DNA of 64,000 nt from Nitratidesulfovibrio termitidis HI1 (GTDB taxonomy: Bacteria; Desulfobacterota; Desulfovibrionia; Desulfovibrionales; Desulfovibrionaceae): assembly GCF_000504305.1 (NCBI RefSeq), contig NZ_KI632512.1, forward strand, positions 275,307 to 339,306, written 5' to 3'. This document shows, piece after piece, positions 27,113 through 38,041 of this stretch. The first letter of the stretch is position 1. Every line of letters starts with the position of its first letter. The translations under genes were made by a program, and so were the position numbers. Below the pieces are notes generated by a model that was not told where the DNA came from, did not search any database, and saw nothing but the letters and a program-made list of their open reading frames with translations.

Positions 27113-27526
27113 CTACTTTTCGGTCTTTTCCAGATGCACGCCGAGCTTTTCGATTTCGTCCAGCAGCAACTGGCGGCGGATGGGCTTTACGATGAAGCTG
27201 ACGGCATCGCCCAGAAAGAAGGCGTCGTGCACTTCCTGCGAATCGTCCAGGCCGGAAATCATGATGACCTTCACGGCCTTTTCGGGGGCAACGCCCTCTT
27301 CTTTTTCGATTTCGCGGATTTCGCGCAGGGCCTGTTGCCCGTCGGCGTTGGGCATGAGGATGTCGAGGGTGACGACATCATAGGGTTCGCCGTCCTTGAG
27401 GGCGGAAGCGAAGGCTTGCACGCCTTCCTCGCCGTCGGTGGCGATGTCGACATACCCGTAGGGATGAAGGAGTTTCTGGACCAGTCTGCGGCTGTCGAAG
27501 TCGTCGTCAACGACCAGGAATTTCAT
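27113..27526 (-). CDS. Receiver-only response regulator
   Basis: 137 residues from MKFLVVDDDFDS, with AAGGA eight bases upstream. It is a single receiver domain: acidic pair DDD at the N-terminus, phospho-acceptor Asp in VVTLDILMPNADG, switch Ser in VIMISGLDD and Lys in FIVKPI. A short charged C-terminal helix follows and there is no output domain, so it acts by protein contact (CheY-like) or in a phosphorelay. The stand-alone Hpt at 18231 is one possible partner within the window, but nothing links the two directly. Confidence 0.93.
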   Translation of the reverse strand: MKFLVVDDDFDSRRLVQKLLHPYGYVDIATDGEEGVQAFASALKDGEPYDVVTLDILMPNADGQQALREIREIEKEEGVAPEKAVKVIMISGLDDSQEVHDAFFLGDAVSFIVKPIRRQLLLDEIEKLGVHLEKTEK

Positions 27527-27717
27527 CGGAACGTCCTTCTGCCTGCGCGCGGTGTGCGCCGTGGTTTCGCCGCCGCGCCTGCGTGAGGCGGCGGCCTGAT
27601 GGATGCCCGGTAAACGTGATGCGGTCCGAATTTCGGGCTTTGGCTGGCGCATGCCGCGTCCGCCCCCGGAATTGCTGACGAACATAGCCGCCAGCGGTAG
27701 CGCGGTCAATGAGCGTT

Positions 27718-27750
27718 AACGCCCTGCGTGACTTTCTATCACGTGGCGTT
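27718..27750 (-). terminator. Possible terminator after pgm
   Basis: An interrupted stem pairs AACGCC (27718-27723) with GGCGTT (27745-27750) and CGTGA (27727-27731) with TCACG (27739-27743). It lies 18 bases beyond the pgm stop on the minus strand and has no clear T tract. Confidence 0.4.
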
Positions 27751-27767
27751 GTTGTGCCGCCTGCCGT

Positions 27768-29417
<1,650 letters not shown>

Positions 29418-29743
29418 GGCGTGCTCCTGTCCTGACGGCGCGAAGTGTGCCGAAGTGTTTGGAGAATTTGTATACCGTCGGGGCAGGGCAAGCGCAAGGG
29501 CAAGGGTGGAGTTATAATTAGCTACATTGTGCTGGTTGCTCGTACAGGGGGAGAGTTTGCTCCTCAAGGTGTTAACGTGCATGTATGATGGAATATTCTC
29601 CCACTGCTCTCTGTTTGGCTTCAGCTTCCAATATGGTTTTTCTTGAAAAAACAGGATAAACGGATTTATCTTCAAGTATTCAGAGTTGATACCGCGTGTG
29701 TGCGCGTCTGTAGCGATGGTTAATGGTATAGCAGGGACATGAT
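29418..29743. other. 326-base gap marking the start of the low-GC insertion
   Basis: The right part, from about 29510, is suddenly AT-rich (for example TTATAAT at 29512-29518), while the left part has the base composition of the pgm gene and carries its promoter. An imperfect short hairpin of A and T tracts lies near 29633-29652. No gene was recognised. The composition change marks one edge of the accessory region. Confidence 0.6.
29469..29497 (-). promoter_or_regulatory. Sigma-70-type promoter candidate for pgm
   Basis: On the minus strand TTGCGC (29497-29492) and TATACA (29474-29469) are separated by exactly 17 bases. The predicted start of transcription is about 45 bases ahead of the pgm ATG. 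Confidence 0.55.
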
Positions 29744-31180
29744 ATGGATGGTTTCTTTTTAAATATCAGCGAAGGGCTTCATTTCTTGCTAGCCACTTTC
29801 AACGGCAAAGCACTTGCGGTTGCAGGCACTGTCAGCACAAGGGACCTTGCACTTCTTTCATGGATTGGAATGGCTGTTGCTTTGGTCTTTGCTTTCAAAA
29901 AGACAAGGGAGCCCGCTTTTCAGGTTGTCAAAGCTGCTTTGAGAAAAAAATTAGTTTCAGTCTGTTTTGCCATATTGGCATACACTGGTGGCTCCTTGTA
30001 CCTGCTTGAGCAACTTGGCCTATTCACAGTGTATCAGCTTAAATACGCCTTCATCTGGATTGTTTCAGTAGGATTTATACCACTTGGGAAAATGAAAGAA
30101 TTTCAGAAAAACATGGTTGGAAACGCTTTCACTCTTGTCAGGTCAGGTTGGACTTGGCTGGCTTTGTTTTCATTTTTTCTCGGCCTTTATCCGTTTGATT
30201 TCTTGGTTGAGTTTTTTATTGGCGTTCCACTCATGCTTTTTTTCGGAATCATACTCGCTTACGCGGAGAAGATGGAGGAACAACGTATCGTCAAGATGAC
30301 AAGCTTTATGATTTTGGGGATTGTATTGTTCGTCGTCGTACGAACAGGCTTTGACATGTATAGCAATCCGAAGGCGTATTTCAACCAGCATGTTCTCTTG
30401 AACTATGTCTCCGTCGCATCCTTGACAGTTCTGTATGTGCCGTTCGTGTTTGCCTTCACCATGTTTTGTGCCTACGAAAGCGTGTTTGTATTGGTAGATT
30501 TCCATGTAAAGAAGAGGCCAGTGGCTCTTTATGCGAAGATAGTGTCTTTCATTGTCTTTAACTTCAATGTTAATATCGCAAAGAGGTGGTCTCAGATTGT
30601 AGCTTGCACAAGACCGCAAAATATCGCAGGAATCAATTCGGGAATAAAAATAATTATGCAAACATGGTTGTCTGAGATATTTCCTGAGCCTGTTTCAGGA
30701 AATGAGGGGTGGCTTCCAAAAGATGCTAGGCATTTTCTTGATGATTATGAACTGATGCCTGATGACTACGACTGGAGATATGGAGATTATTATTCCGCAT
30801 CAGATACCACGACAGCCAATGATATAAACATTATGAACACGTATTGTTATTCGATTCGTGGCGTCAAAGGGGTTGTTAAAAAGCTTGTCTTTAAAATGTC
30901 AGTGCTCAACGTCGCAAGGCATCTAGAACGGTCCGTAACCAAAGGTCAAGTGGTCAATGACTTCCTTGCAATGTGCAACATGCTCTGGTTTCGGGCAAAT
31001 GGTGTTGATTTGCTAGGTTCGGTTATTGACTCGATCCGTTCCTGTTCCAAGTCCGAATTCTCCTTAGGTGAAATCCACGGCCAGTTTGAATGTGTTTCGT
31101 TGGAGAATGGATGCGAAATGATATTTGTCGTCCAACAAGGACAATGGGATGAAAACTGTACAGAGATAGTATTCCCCTGA
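29744..31180 (+). CDS. Low-GC multi-span membrane protein with C-terminal cytosolic domain, unknown function
   Basis: 478 residues. Roughly seven hydrophobic spans occupy residues about 30-245 (for example [36 protein letters not shown] and [15 protein letters not shown]). A soluble region of about 210 residues follows, with an acidic aromatic patch LPDDYDW-type near residue 340 and several Cys. I recognise no family. Hand counts of three 60-base lines gave 38-47% G+C against about 77% in a pgm line, so the gene is almost certainly acquired. AGGGA lies about seven bases before the ATG. It is followed, convergently, by a RhuM-family gene. A membrane anchor plus cytosolic domain in an isolated foreign island is compatible with a defence or toxin role, but that is speculation. 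Confidence 0.75.
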   Translation: MDGFFLNISEGLHFLLATFNGKALAVAGTVSTRDLALLSWIGMAVALVFAFKKTREPAFQVVKAALRKKLVSVCFAILAYTGGSLYLLEQLGLFTVYQLKYAFIWIVSVGFIPLGKMKEFQKNMVGNAFTLVRSGWTWLALFSFFLGLYPFDFLVEFFIGVPLMLFFGIILAYAEKMEEQRIVKMTSFMILGIVLFVVVRTGFDMYSNPKAYFNQHVLLNYVSVASLTVLYVPFVFAFTMFCAYESVFVLVDFHVKKRPVALYAKIVSFIVFNFNVNIAKRWSQIVACTRPQNIAGINSGIKIIMQTWLSEIFPEPVSGNEGWLPKDARHFLDDYELMPDDYDWRYGDYYSASDTTTANDINIMNTYCYSIRGVKGVVKKLVFKMSVLNVARHLERSVTKGQVVNDFLAMCNMLWFRANGVDLLGSVIDSIRSCSKSEFSLGEIHGQFECVSLENGCEMIFVVQQGQWDENCTEIVFP

Positions 31181-31337
31181 CACAGCCGTGCCCGGGGAGG
31201 TGCTGATCAGGCGGCCTGTTGGCCCACGCCATGCTCGCCCGGCATTGCTCTTTGACGTGTAAAAAAGCTTGTGGGGGCAGCCTGCGGTGACCAAGGACGG
31301 CAGCCGTTACACACGCCTGCGATAGTCACCCTGTCCG

Positions 31338-32435
31338 TCAGTTTTTGCCGCGCCGCAGTTTGTCGCGTGTTGAAGACATCGTCGGATGTTCGGGGGCTTT
31401 CGGTTCAGGCAGCGCTTTGGCGGCGTCTTCCAATGCCCGCACATTGAACGTTTCCCCCTCGGCTTCCAGCAGTGCGCGCCGTTGTGCGGCAAACTGCTCA
31501 TACTGGCCTTCCGCGTGGGTGTCCGCCTGCTTTTTGGAAATCCGGCCCGCGCCTTCAAGCACGTCGCGGTCGTTGAATTTCAGGAAGGAATCAAGCTTTT
31601 CGGCCCAGTCCTTGAGAAAAATTTCCTTGCGGCGGCGGGCTTGGTCTTCTGCAAAGTCCAGCCACATGGTGACGATGCGGTTGAGTTCACCAATCTCCGT
31701 TTCGTGCAGATAGTTCTTGGCAACGGTGACGTCCGCCTTCTGCACGCTTCCCGACTTCCACGTCGTCAGCCCCATGTTCGGCAGGCTGCTGTCGGCCCGT
31801 TCGGCGATGAGTTCCGCAGCGGTCTTGCCGGTGACGGCAAAGTGCAACTTGTTCTGGATGAACCGGAAAAACTGGGTGGTTTCCGGCAGCGTGGGGGAGT
31901 AATCCGCCGCCATTGCGAATATCTCGCGCACGCGCAGGTACATCCGGCGTTCGCTGGCCCGAATGTCGCGGATGCGATCAAGCAGTTCGTCAAAGCGGTC
32001 CGGCACGGCTGATCCGGCAACGGGCGGGTTCTTCAACCGTTCGTCGTCCAGAGTGAAGCCCTTGACCAGATATTCCCGCAGCCGCTCCGTGGCCCAGCGA
32101 CGGAACTGGGTGCCGCGAGGCGAACGGACGCGATAGCCCACGGCCAGTATGGCGTCGAGACTGTAGAACTTGACGCTGCGCCGGACCTGCCGCGCCCCCT
32201 CGGCCCGAACCTGTAAGTAACTCTTACAGGTTGCCTCGGGGGTAATTTCGCCCTCTGCGTACAGGGCCTTCAGATGCAGGGTGATGTTTTGCGACGAAGT
32301 CTGGAACAGCTCGGCCATCATTGCCTGCGAAAGCCAAAGCGTATCCTCGGCAAACCGGCATTCCACACGGGTGTGACCATCCTCGGTTTCGTAGAGCAGG
32401 AATTCACCCGGCAGTGGCGATTGAAGGTCGGTCAT
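31338..32435 (-). CDS. RhuM-family protein
   Basis: 365 residues from MTDLQSPLPGEFLLYETEDG, just after an AGGAGG-rich ribosome site. The opening (FLLYETEDGHTRVECRFAEDTLWLSQAMMAELFQTSSQNITLHLKALYAEGEI) and GYRVRSPRGTQFRRWATERLREYLVKGF are characteristic of the RhuM family, first named from a Salmonella pathogenicity island. Its members often sit beside type I restriction-modification genes or in mobile regions. The first 90 residues look like a winged-helix DNA-binding unit. The biochemical function is not established. Here no restriction genes accompany it, only the low-GC membrane protein on the opposite strand. Its own G+C content is close to the host, so the two may have arrived separately. 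Confidence 0.85.
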   Translation of the reverse strand: MTDLQSPLPGEFLLYETEDGHTRVECRFAEDTLWLSQAMMAELFQTSSQNITLHLKALYAEGEITPEATCKSYLQVRAEGARQVRRSVKFYSLDAILAVGYRVRSPRGTQFRRWATERLREYLVKGFTLDDERLKNPPVAGSAVPDRFDELLDRIRDIRASERRMYLRVREIFAMAADYSPTLPETTQFFRFIQNKLHFAVTGKTAAELIAERADSSLPNMGLTTWKSGSVQKADVTVAKNYLHETEIGELNRIVTMWLDFAEDQARRRKEIFLKDWAEKLDSFLKFNDRDVLEGAGRISKKQADTHAEGQYEQFAAQRRALLEAEGETFNVRALEDAAKALPEPKAPEHPTMSSTRDKLRRGKN

Positions 32436-32550
32436 CCCTCCTCCTGTCGGCATCTTGCAAGGATGGCGGCTTGCGTCCGGTGGGGCTGTGGGGCATGGCC
32501 CGCGCCCCGGTCAGCTGTTCTCCGGGGCGTCAGGCCTGGCGATGCATGCG

Positions 32551-33651
32551 TTACACGTTGAACAGGAAGTGGACCACGTCGCCGTCCTTCATCACGTATT
32601 CCTTGCCTTCCACGCGCAGCACCCCGGCGGACCGGCAGGCCGCTTCGGTGCCGTGCTTCACGTAGTCGTCGTAGCCGATAACTTCGGCCCGGATGAAGCC
32701 GCGTTCGAAGTCGGTGTGGATTACGCCCGCGCAGGCCGGGGCCTTCCAGCCCTGCTGGATGGTCCAGGCGCGCACTTCCTTTTCGCCCACGGTAAAGTAG
32801 CTGGCCAGGCCCAGCGTGTGGTAGCCGGTGCGGATGATGCTGACGAGGCCGCTTTCCTTGATACCGTAAGAAGCCAGCATCTCTGCCTGTTCCTCGTCGG
32901 AAAGGCCCTGAAGCTCTTCCTCGATCTTGGCACAGATCACCACCATGTCGCAGCCGCGCTGCTCGGCCAGTTCGCGCACGCGGCGCACGTGGTCGTTGGC
33001 GCCGTCCAGGTTGGCCTCGTCCACGTTGGCGCAGTAGATGACCTTCTTGGCGGTGATCAGGCCCATTTCGCGCATGGCCTGCTTGAACAGGTCGTTGTCT
33101 TTGCCTTCAAAGGTGGAGGCCGGGTTGCCCGCGTTCATGTGCTCCAGCAGGCGGCCCAGTTCGTCAGCCGCGGCCTTGGCTTCCTTGTCGAACTTGGACG
33201 TCTTGGACAGGCGCTCGTACCGCTTTTCGGCGGACTGAATGTCGGCCAGCAGCAGTTCGGTCTCTATGGTCTCTATGTCGCGGATGGGGTCGATGGCCCC
33301 GTCCACGTGGGTGATGTTCTCGTCGTCGAAGCAGCGCACCACTTCAAGAATGGCGGCGCATTCGCGGATGTTGGCCAGAAACTGGTTGCCCAGCCCTTCG
33401 CCCTTGCTGGCCCCGCGCACCAGCCCGGCAATGTCGATGAAGTCCACCGTGGCGCTGATGGTCTTCTGCGGCTTGGCCATTTCGGTCAGCTTGTCGATGC
33501 GCACATCGGGCACGGCCACAGTGGCCTTGTTGGGTTCTATGGTGCAGAAGGGGTAGTTGGCCGCCTCGGCGTTCTGGGTCTTGGTCAGTGCGTTGAACAG
33601 GGTGGACTTGCCCACGTTGGGCAGCCCGACGATGCCTATGCTGAGAGCCAT
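32551..33651 (-). CDS. ychF: Redox-regulated GTPase/ATPase YchF
   Basis: 366 residues from [17 protein letters not shown], with GGAG seven bases upstream, the usual length for YchF. The P-loop is GLPNVGKST, the G3 region is [10 protein letters not shown], and the C-terminal TGS-like domain ends in the conserved DVVHFLFNV. It is an Obg-family nucleotidase associated with ribosomes and stress responses. A longer upstream frame continues through the P-loop Met but is composed of Arg/Pro-rich shadow sequence. Confidence 0.96.
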   Translation of the reverse strand: MALSIGIVGLPNVGKSTLFNALTKTQNAEAANYPFCTIEPNKATVAVPDVRIDKLTEMAKPQKTISATVDFIDIAGLVRGASKGEGLGNQFLANIRECAAILEVVRCFDDENITHVDGAIDPIRDIETIETELLLADIQSAEKRYERLSKTSKFDKEAKAAADELGRLLEHMNAGNPASTFEGKDNDLFKQAMREMGLITAKKVIYCANVDEANLDGANDHVRRVRELAEQRGCDMVVICAKIEEELQGLSDEEQAEMLASYGIKESGLVSIIRTGYHTLGLASYFTVGEKEVRAWTIQQGWKAPACAGVIHTDFERGFIRAEVIGYDDYVKHGTEAACRSAGVLRVEGKEYVMKDGDVVHFLFNV

Positions 33652-34004
33652 GTCTGTCTCCGGAAATTGCGATGATGGCGCGCGCGCCGTATGCGGCGCG
33701 GGGCGCGGGTTGGGGGGCGGCGTGGCCGCCGGGGCTTCATAGCGTCTTTTGCGCGGTTTGGAAAGGGCGGGCGGGGATGGGGGACAGCGGGGGCGGCGCT
33801 GGGGCGCGACGGGACGCGGCAGGCGACGAAAGGTGGCATGCGCGCGGGGCGAGGTGCGCGCGGCCAGCATGCGGCCCGCACACGACCAGCGCATGGCCCG
33901 CACGCGGCGTCGGCATGGGATCGAAGGTCGCTGGGGCCGGGCGCAGTCAGGACGGGGCGGGCGGGCCGGGCACAACCTGCGCGCCACCGCCCGTCAGCCG
34001 TGGC
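33652..34004. other. 353-base GC-rich gap; nothing recognised
   Basis: The gap lies between ychF and the LysE gene, both on the minus strand. It is very GC-rich with many chance palindromes. I could not pick out a promoter or a terminator with confidence. Confidence 0.4.
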
Positions 34005-34655
34005 TTAGAACAGCGAGAAAACAGAAATCGCCAGCAGCGCGCCCATCACCGCGTTGCACCAGCGTATCGCCACCGGGGAATGCAGCAGCCCGCGCAGGGC
34101 CGTGCCGCCCGCACACCAAAGGGCCAGGGACGGGAAGGCCATGGCCGCGAACACTGCCGTAAGCGCCAGCAGTTCCGGCGATACGCCGTGCAGGCCAAGC
34201 ACGTTGGCGGCTAGGGCGGATTCTTCCCCGCCATGCCCGGAAACGTAGGTGGTCACCCCGGCCACGGCGGCCAGCCATGCCTTCGGGTTCACCCACTGGA
34301 ACAGCGCCCCTTCGATGAAGTTCATGGGGCGCGCGGCGTTGCGGCCTTTTGCCGCTTCGCCCGGCGTGGGCGGGGCGGCGGTGGCGATGCGCCAGGCCAG
34401 CCACAGCAGGTAGGCGGAACCTACCCAGCGCAGCCAGTCGTGCAGTTGCGGCACGGCGGCGAAAATCCGATCCATGCCGAGGCCCACGGCAATGATCATC
34501 AGCGGAAAGCCCAGCGAGACGCCCAGCAGGTGGGGCATGGTGCGCCAGAAGCCGAAGGTGAGGCCCGATGACATGACCATGGTGTTGTTGGGGCCGGGGG
34601 TGACGCTCATGGCGATGGCATAGGTGCTCATGGCGGCCAGGGTCGCGAATTCCAT
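34005..34655 (-). CDS. LysE/RhtB-family amino-acid exporter
   Basis: 216 residues from MEFATLAAMSTYAIAMSVTPGPNN, with GGAG seven bases upstream. The TPGPNN motif at the end of the first span and about six membrane segments are typical of LysE/RhtB exporters in the inner membrane. The substrate cannot be deduced. It has no obvious operon partner. Confidence 0.9.
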   Translation of the reverse strand: MEFATLAAMSTYAIAMSVTPGPNNTMVMSSGLTFGFWRTMPHLLGVSLGFPLMIIAVGLGMDRIFAAVPQLHDWLRWVGSAYLLWLAWRIATAAPPTPGEAAKGRNAARPMNFIEGALFQWVNPKAWLAAVAGVTTYVSGHGGEESALAANVLGLHGVSPELLALTAVFAAMAFPSLALWCAGGTALRGLLHSPVAIRWCNAVMGALLAISVFSLF

Positions 34656-34782
34656 GGGATGCTCCGGTGAGTGTGTCGTGTCGTTGTACAGGGCGCGGGG
34701 GCAAAGGGAAAGCGTTGGGAGGGGGAGCAGGGACGGGCGGTGGGGTTTGGTAATGCGCGAGGGCACTGCTGTCGGAATCCGC

Positions 34783-34950
34783 GCGCTGCGGTCGCCATCC
34801 GTAATGATCGTGCTGCGCACTCTCATAACGGCTGCCGCCTTTTTCCGCCGGGCTGTGTTGGCTGTCTTTTTTTGATGCTCACGTACATAAGTACAGCGCT
34901 GCTTTCGCCATCCGTAACGTTCGCGCTACGCGCTCACCTAACGGCTGCCG
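34783..34950. repeat. Two 55-base direct repeats, 84% identical
   Basis: Copy 1 at 34783-34837 and copy 2 at 34896-34950 align without gaps and differ at 9 of 55 positions by hand count. Both begin GCGCTGC and end TAACGGCTGCCG. Copy 2 is also flanked by an inverted pair of T and A tracts (about 34859-34873 and 34960-34972). The tract is intergenic (gap 34656-35224) and encodes no plausible protein. It may be a dispersed intergenic repeat family of this genus. Confidence 0.8.
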
Positions 34951-34998
34951 ATCTCCGCTCAAAAAAAGCCATCCGCCTTGCCCGGCGAAAAAACTCGT

Positions 34999-35127
34999 AA
35001 TTCCTTGCATCGCCCCCGCACAGCCCTCCGCGCCGGAAGACAGGCGCGGAGTATAAGGACGCAAGGCAATTTGGGGCTGAAGAATGAGGAACCCTTGGCA
35101 ACGCTAGCAGGTTCCTCATTTTCATTT
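34999..35127 (+). ncRNA. Candidate structured small RNA ending at a terminator
   Basis: Several complementary segments occur in order on the plus strand. AATTCCTTGC (34999-35008) pairs with GCAAGG-c-AATT (35061-35071). Inside it, CTCCGCGCC (35026-35034) pairs with GGCGCGGAG (35043-35051) around an 8-base loop. CAGCCC (35021-35026) could form a pseudoknot with GGGCTG (35075-35080). The segment ends in a hairpin AATGAGGAACC/GGTTCCTCATT (35083-35093, 35110-35120) followed by TTCATTT, a plausible Rho-independent terminator on a strand with no protein gene. No known RNA family is recognised. The 5' end is a guess. Confidence 0.45.
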
Positions 35128-35157
35128 AGAAACGGCGGTCCCCCAGCTAATACGAAA

Positions 35158-35189
35158 GCGCCGGGACATCCATGCGGATGCCCCGGCGC
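35158..35189 (-). terminator. Terminator after the M16 peptidase gene
   Basis: A 14-bp stem (35158-35171 with 35176-35189, one G-U pair on the minus strand) has a 4-base loop, followed on the minus strand by TTTCGTATT. It lies about 35 bases after the peptidase stop. Confidence 0.75.
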
Positions 35190-35224
35190 GGGAACGGCAT
35201 CAGATTACGGTATTGCGGTCTGGT

Positions 35225-38041
35225 TTAGGGCAGCACGCGGACGGTATACGCCCCCTCAACCTTCAGATACTTGCGGGCCAGCGCGCGCAGGGCCTCGGCG
35301 TCCAGCTTGGCCGCCTTGTCCACCACCTGCTTGTTGAAGGCCAGCGGGTACCCCTGCGACGTCAGCACCGCCGCCTCGGAGCTGCGGCTGCCAAGGCGCT
35401 GGTGTTCGCGGTAGTAGTCGCCTTCCAGCTGGTTCTTGCCGCGCCGCAGTTCGTCGTCGGGCAGGGTGTCGACGTGCAGGCGGGCGATGACGTCCTTGAA
35501 GCCCTGCGTGGCCTGGTCCAGCTTGCCCGGCTCGGTGCCTATGTAGAAGATCATGAACCCGGCCTTTTCCGACTGCCAGTTCATGGCGGTGACGGTGTAG
35601 CCCAGGCCCTGCTCGTCGCGCAGGTCGCGGAACAGCAGGCCGCTCTGGCCGGACAGGATGGCCTGCATCAGTTCAAGGCCGGGGGTGTCGTCGCTTTTCA
35701 GCGGCGTGGTGGGGAATACCAGCATCAGGTGGGCCTGATTGCGGCCCGGCAGGTGCAGGTCCAGCCCCTTGTCCTTGTTCCAACTGGGCGCGGACAGGCT
35801 GGCGGGCCTGGCGTCGGGCGCGGGCAGTTCCTTTGCGTGGCGGATGATCGCTTCGCGGTCGTACTGGCCGCACACGGCCATCACCCACGGCTGGCGCACC
35901 TGCTGCGTCCAGAAGCCGCGCACGTCGGTCACGCCGAACTTCTGCACCGTTTCGGGCATGCCCAGATGGTAGTAGCCGTAGGTGTGACCGGGGAACAGGA
36001 AGGGCGTCAGATGGCGGAAGGCCAGGCCCATGGGCTGGTCCTCTCGCGCCTTGATGGCGGCCACCTGGTTCACCCGTTCGCGCGCCACTTCCGCGTCGGC
36101 AAAGGCGGGCGCGGTCAGCACCTGCCCCAGCAGGGCGAACATGTCGTCATTGAAGCGCGAAGGCTGGCGCAGCGCCAGGCTGAAGGTCTGACGCCCGGCG
36201 GCAGCGCCAAGGCTGGCGGCGCGGTCGGACTGGTAGGTCTCCATGGACGGCGCATCCAGCCCGTCCGCAATGCCTGCGGCCTTTGCCCCGGCGGACTGCG
36301 GCGTGGGCAGGGTGCCCTTCAGCAGCGCGCTTGCGGCCAGAGAGGCCAGACCCTGCTTGCCTTCGGGCAGCAGCGCGTTGCCGCCGCTGAACACCATGTC
36401 CACCGCCGTGTAGGGCAGGGTGGCGTCTGGCATGAGGATGAGCGTGCGGCCCTTGCCAAGGTCGATGACCTCGGTCTTGTCGGCCACGGCGGCGGATGCG
36501 GCGTCGGACCCGGCGTGGGCCGGGGCGGGCCATGCTTTCGCCAGCGTGGCGGCAAGGTCGGGCGTCTGCGATGTTTCCGGCGTCAGGGCCACCACGGAAA
36601 GCCGTTCGGGCCGCAGCCAGCGGGTGATCAGGTCTTGCAGGGTGGCGGGGGTGACGTCGTGCAGGCCGCGCAGGTAGTTGGTTTCACCCTGCATGCCGGT
36701 GAAGAACTGGAAGTAGCCGAGCTTGGATGCAAGGCCGGGCAGGGTTTCCTTGGCCCGGAACATGTCGTCTTCCAGGTTCAGCTTGGCGCGTTCGATGTCT
36801 TCCGCCGTGAAGCGGCTGGCGGACAGCGAGGACAGGTCCGCCGTCAGCGCGGTCCAGAAGGCGTCCAGCTTGTCGGCGTCCAGTTCCGCCATGATGTTCA
36901 GCATGCCCACGCGCTCGAAGCTGTAGTTGGACACCGAAATGGAATCAACCAGCTGCTTTTCGTACTTGTAGGTGCGGTACAGCAGCGAGGTGCGGTCGCC
37001 GCCCAGCAGGTGGGCCAGCACGTCAAGCTGGGGCGACTGCGCATCGCCAAAGCCGGGCGCGGGGAAGGAAATGCCCAGGTACACCTTGTTCCACGGCCCG
37101 GGTTCGATCTTGACTGTCGGAGCGGGGATAACGGGGGCGGCGGCGACAGTGCCGGAGGCGGGCTTGGCCGTCTTTTCCGTTTGGGCGGGCTTGGCGGACT
37201 TTTCGGATTTGGCCGCTGCGGGCGCGGCGGTCTTGCCGCCGTCCGCCTTGCCGCCATCGATAATGGTCAGCGGCTGGGCCAGCAGCTTTTCCGCGTCGAT
37301 GGGCGCGGGCGGGGTGACCGTGGCGTCGTTCTTCAGGTCGCCGAACAGGCGCTGCGCCTCGGCCAGCGCTTCCGCAGGGTTCACGTTGCCGACCACGGCC
37401 AGCAGCATGGACTGCGGCTGGTAGTGCCTGCGGATGTAATCGCGGATGTCGTCCGCCGTGAACGACCTGATGGTTTCGCGCAGGCCGATGATGGGCGATG
37501 CGTAGGGCGTGCCGTTCAGGGTCAGGGCCTGCATGTGCTGGAACAGCCGGTTGTCCGGGCTGTCCTCTCCGCGTTGCAGTTCGGCGAGGATGACTTCCTT
37601 TTCGGATTCAAGCTCGGCGGGGTCCAGCGTGGGGTGAAAGGCCATGTCCTTCAGCACGTCCATGCCCAGCTTCCACTGCGCGGCGGGCATGTCGGTAAGG
37701 TACACGGTGTAGTCGAAGCTGGTGGCGGCGTTCAGGTAGCCGCCCGCGCGTTCCACGTCGCGGGCAACGGCGCCCTTGGGGCGGCTTTCCGTGCCCTTGA
37801 ACACCATGTGCTCCAGCACGTGGCTTATGCCTGCCTCGCGCGGGGTTTCGTAGGTGGAACCGGCGTGCACGTACAGGCGCAGCGAGGCCAGCGGAAAACG
37901 CTCGTCCTGCTGGATGAGCACCGTCAGGCCGTTGGACAGGCGGGTCAGCTGTGGGGCCGGGGCTGTGGGCGTGGCGGCCGTGGCTGCGGTCGGCATCGTC
38001 AGGGCTCCGAGGAGAAGAAACAGGGTGAGAAGGGTGCGCAT
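35225..38041 (-). CDS. Periplasmic M16-family zinc peptidase (two tandem M16 halves)
   Basis: 938 residues from MRTLLTLFLLLGALTMPTAATA, a signal peptide, with GGAG nine bases upstream. The inverted zinc motif HVLEH with the downstream Glu (EKEVILAELQR) marks an active N-terminal half. The C-terminal half lacks the motif, as is usual for the structural partner domain. A Lys/Ala/Pro-rich insert of about 60 residues (KSEKSAKPAQTEKTAKPA) interrupts the first half and resembles the linker of the secreted protein at 20322. It probably degrades peptides or processes envelope proteins in the periplasm. Confidence 0.93.
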   Translation of the reverse strand: MRTLLTLFLLLGALTMPTAATAATPTAPAPQLTRLSNGLTVLIQQDERFPLASLRLYVHAGSTYETPREAGISHVLEHMVFKGTESRPKGAVARDVERAGGYLNAATSFDYTVYLTDMPAAQWKLGMDVLKDMAFHPTLDPAELESEKEVILAELQRGEDSPDNRLFQHMQALTLNGTPYASPIIGLRETIRSFTADDIRDYIRRHYQPQSMLLAVVGNVNPAEALAEAQRLFGDLKNDATVTPPAPIDAEKLLAQPLTIIDGGKADGGKTAAPAAAKSEKSAKPAQTEKTAKPASGTVAAAPVIPAPTVKIEPGPWNKVYLGISFPAPGFGDAQSPQLDVLAHLLGGDRTSLLYRTYKYEKQLVDSISVSNYSFERVGMLNIMAELDADKLDAFWTALTADLSSLSASRFTAEDIERAKLNLEDDMFRAKETLPGLASKLGYFQFFTGMQGETNYLRGLHDVTPATLQDLITRWLRPERLSVVALTPETSQTPDLAATLAKAWPAPAHAGSDAASAAVADKTEVIDLGKGRTLILMPDATLPYTAVDMVFSGGNALLPEGKQGLASLAASALLKGTLPTPQSAGAKAAGIADGLDAPSMETYQSDRAASLGAAAGRQTFSLALRQPSRFNDDMFALLGQVLTAPAFADAEVARERVNQVAAIKAREDQPMGLAFRHLTPFLFPGHTYGYYHLGMPETVQKFGVTDVRGFWTQQVRQPWVMAVCGQYDREAIIRHAKELPAPDARPASLSAPSWNKDKGLDLHLPGRNQAHLMLVFPTTPLKSDDTPGLELMQAILSGQSGLLFRDLRDEQGLGYTVTAMNWQSEKAGFMIFYIGTEPGKLDQATQGFKDVIARLHVDTLPDDELRRGKNQLEGDYYREHQRLGSRSSEAAVLTSQGYPLAFNKQVVDKAAKLDAEALRALARKYLKVEGAYTVRVLP

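Noticed and set aside
29418-32550. Prophage or insertion sequence at the low-GC island
   Set aside because: No integrase, transposase, phage structural gene, tRNA target or flanking direct repeat could be seen, so only an accessory insertion is claimed.
34671-35000. Small protein gene in the gap after the LysE exporter
   Set aside because: The frame overlaps the direct repeats, has no ribosome site and has an implausible composition. A non-coding explanation fits better.
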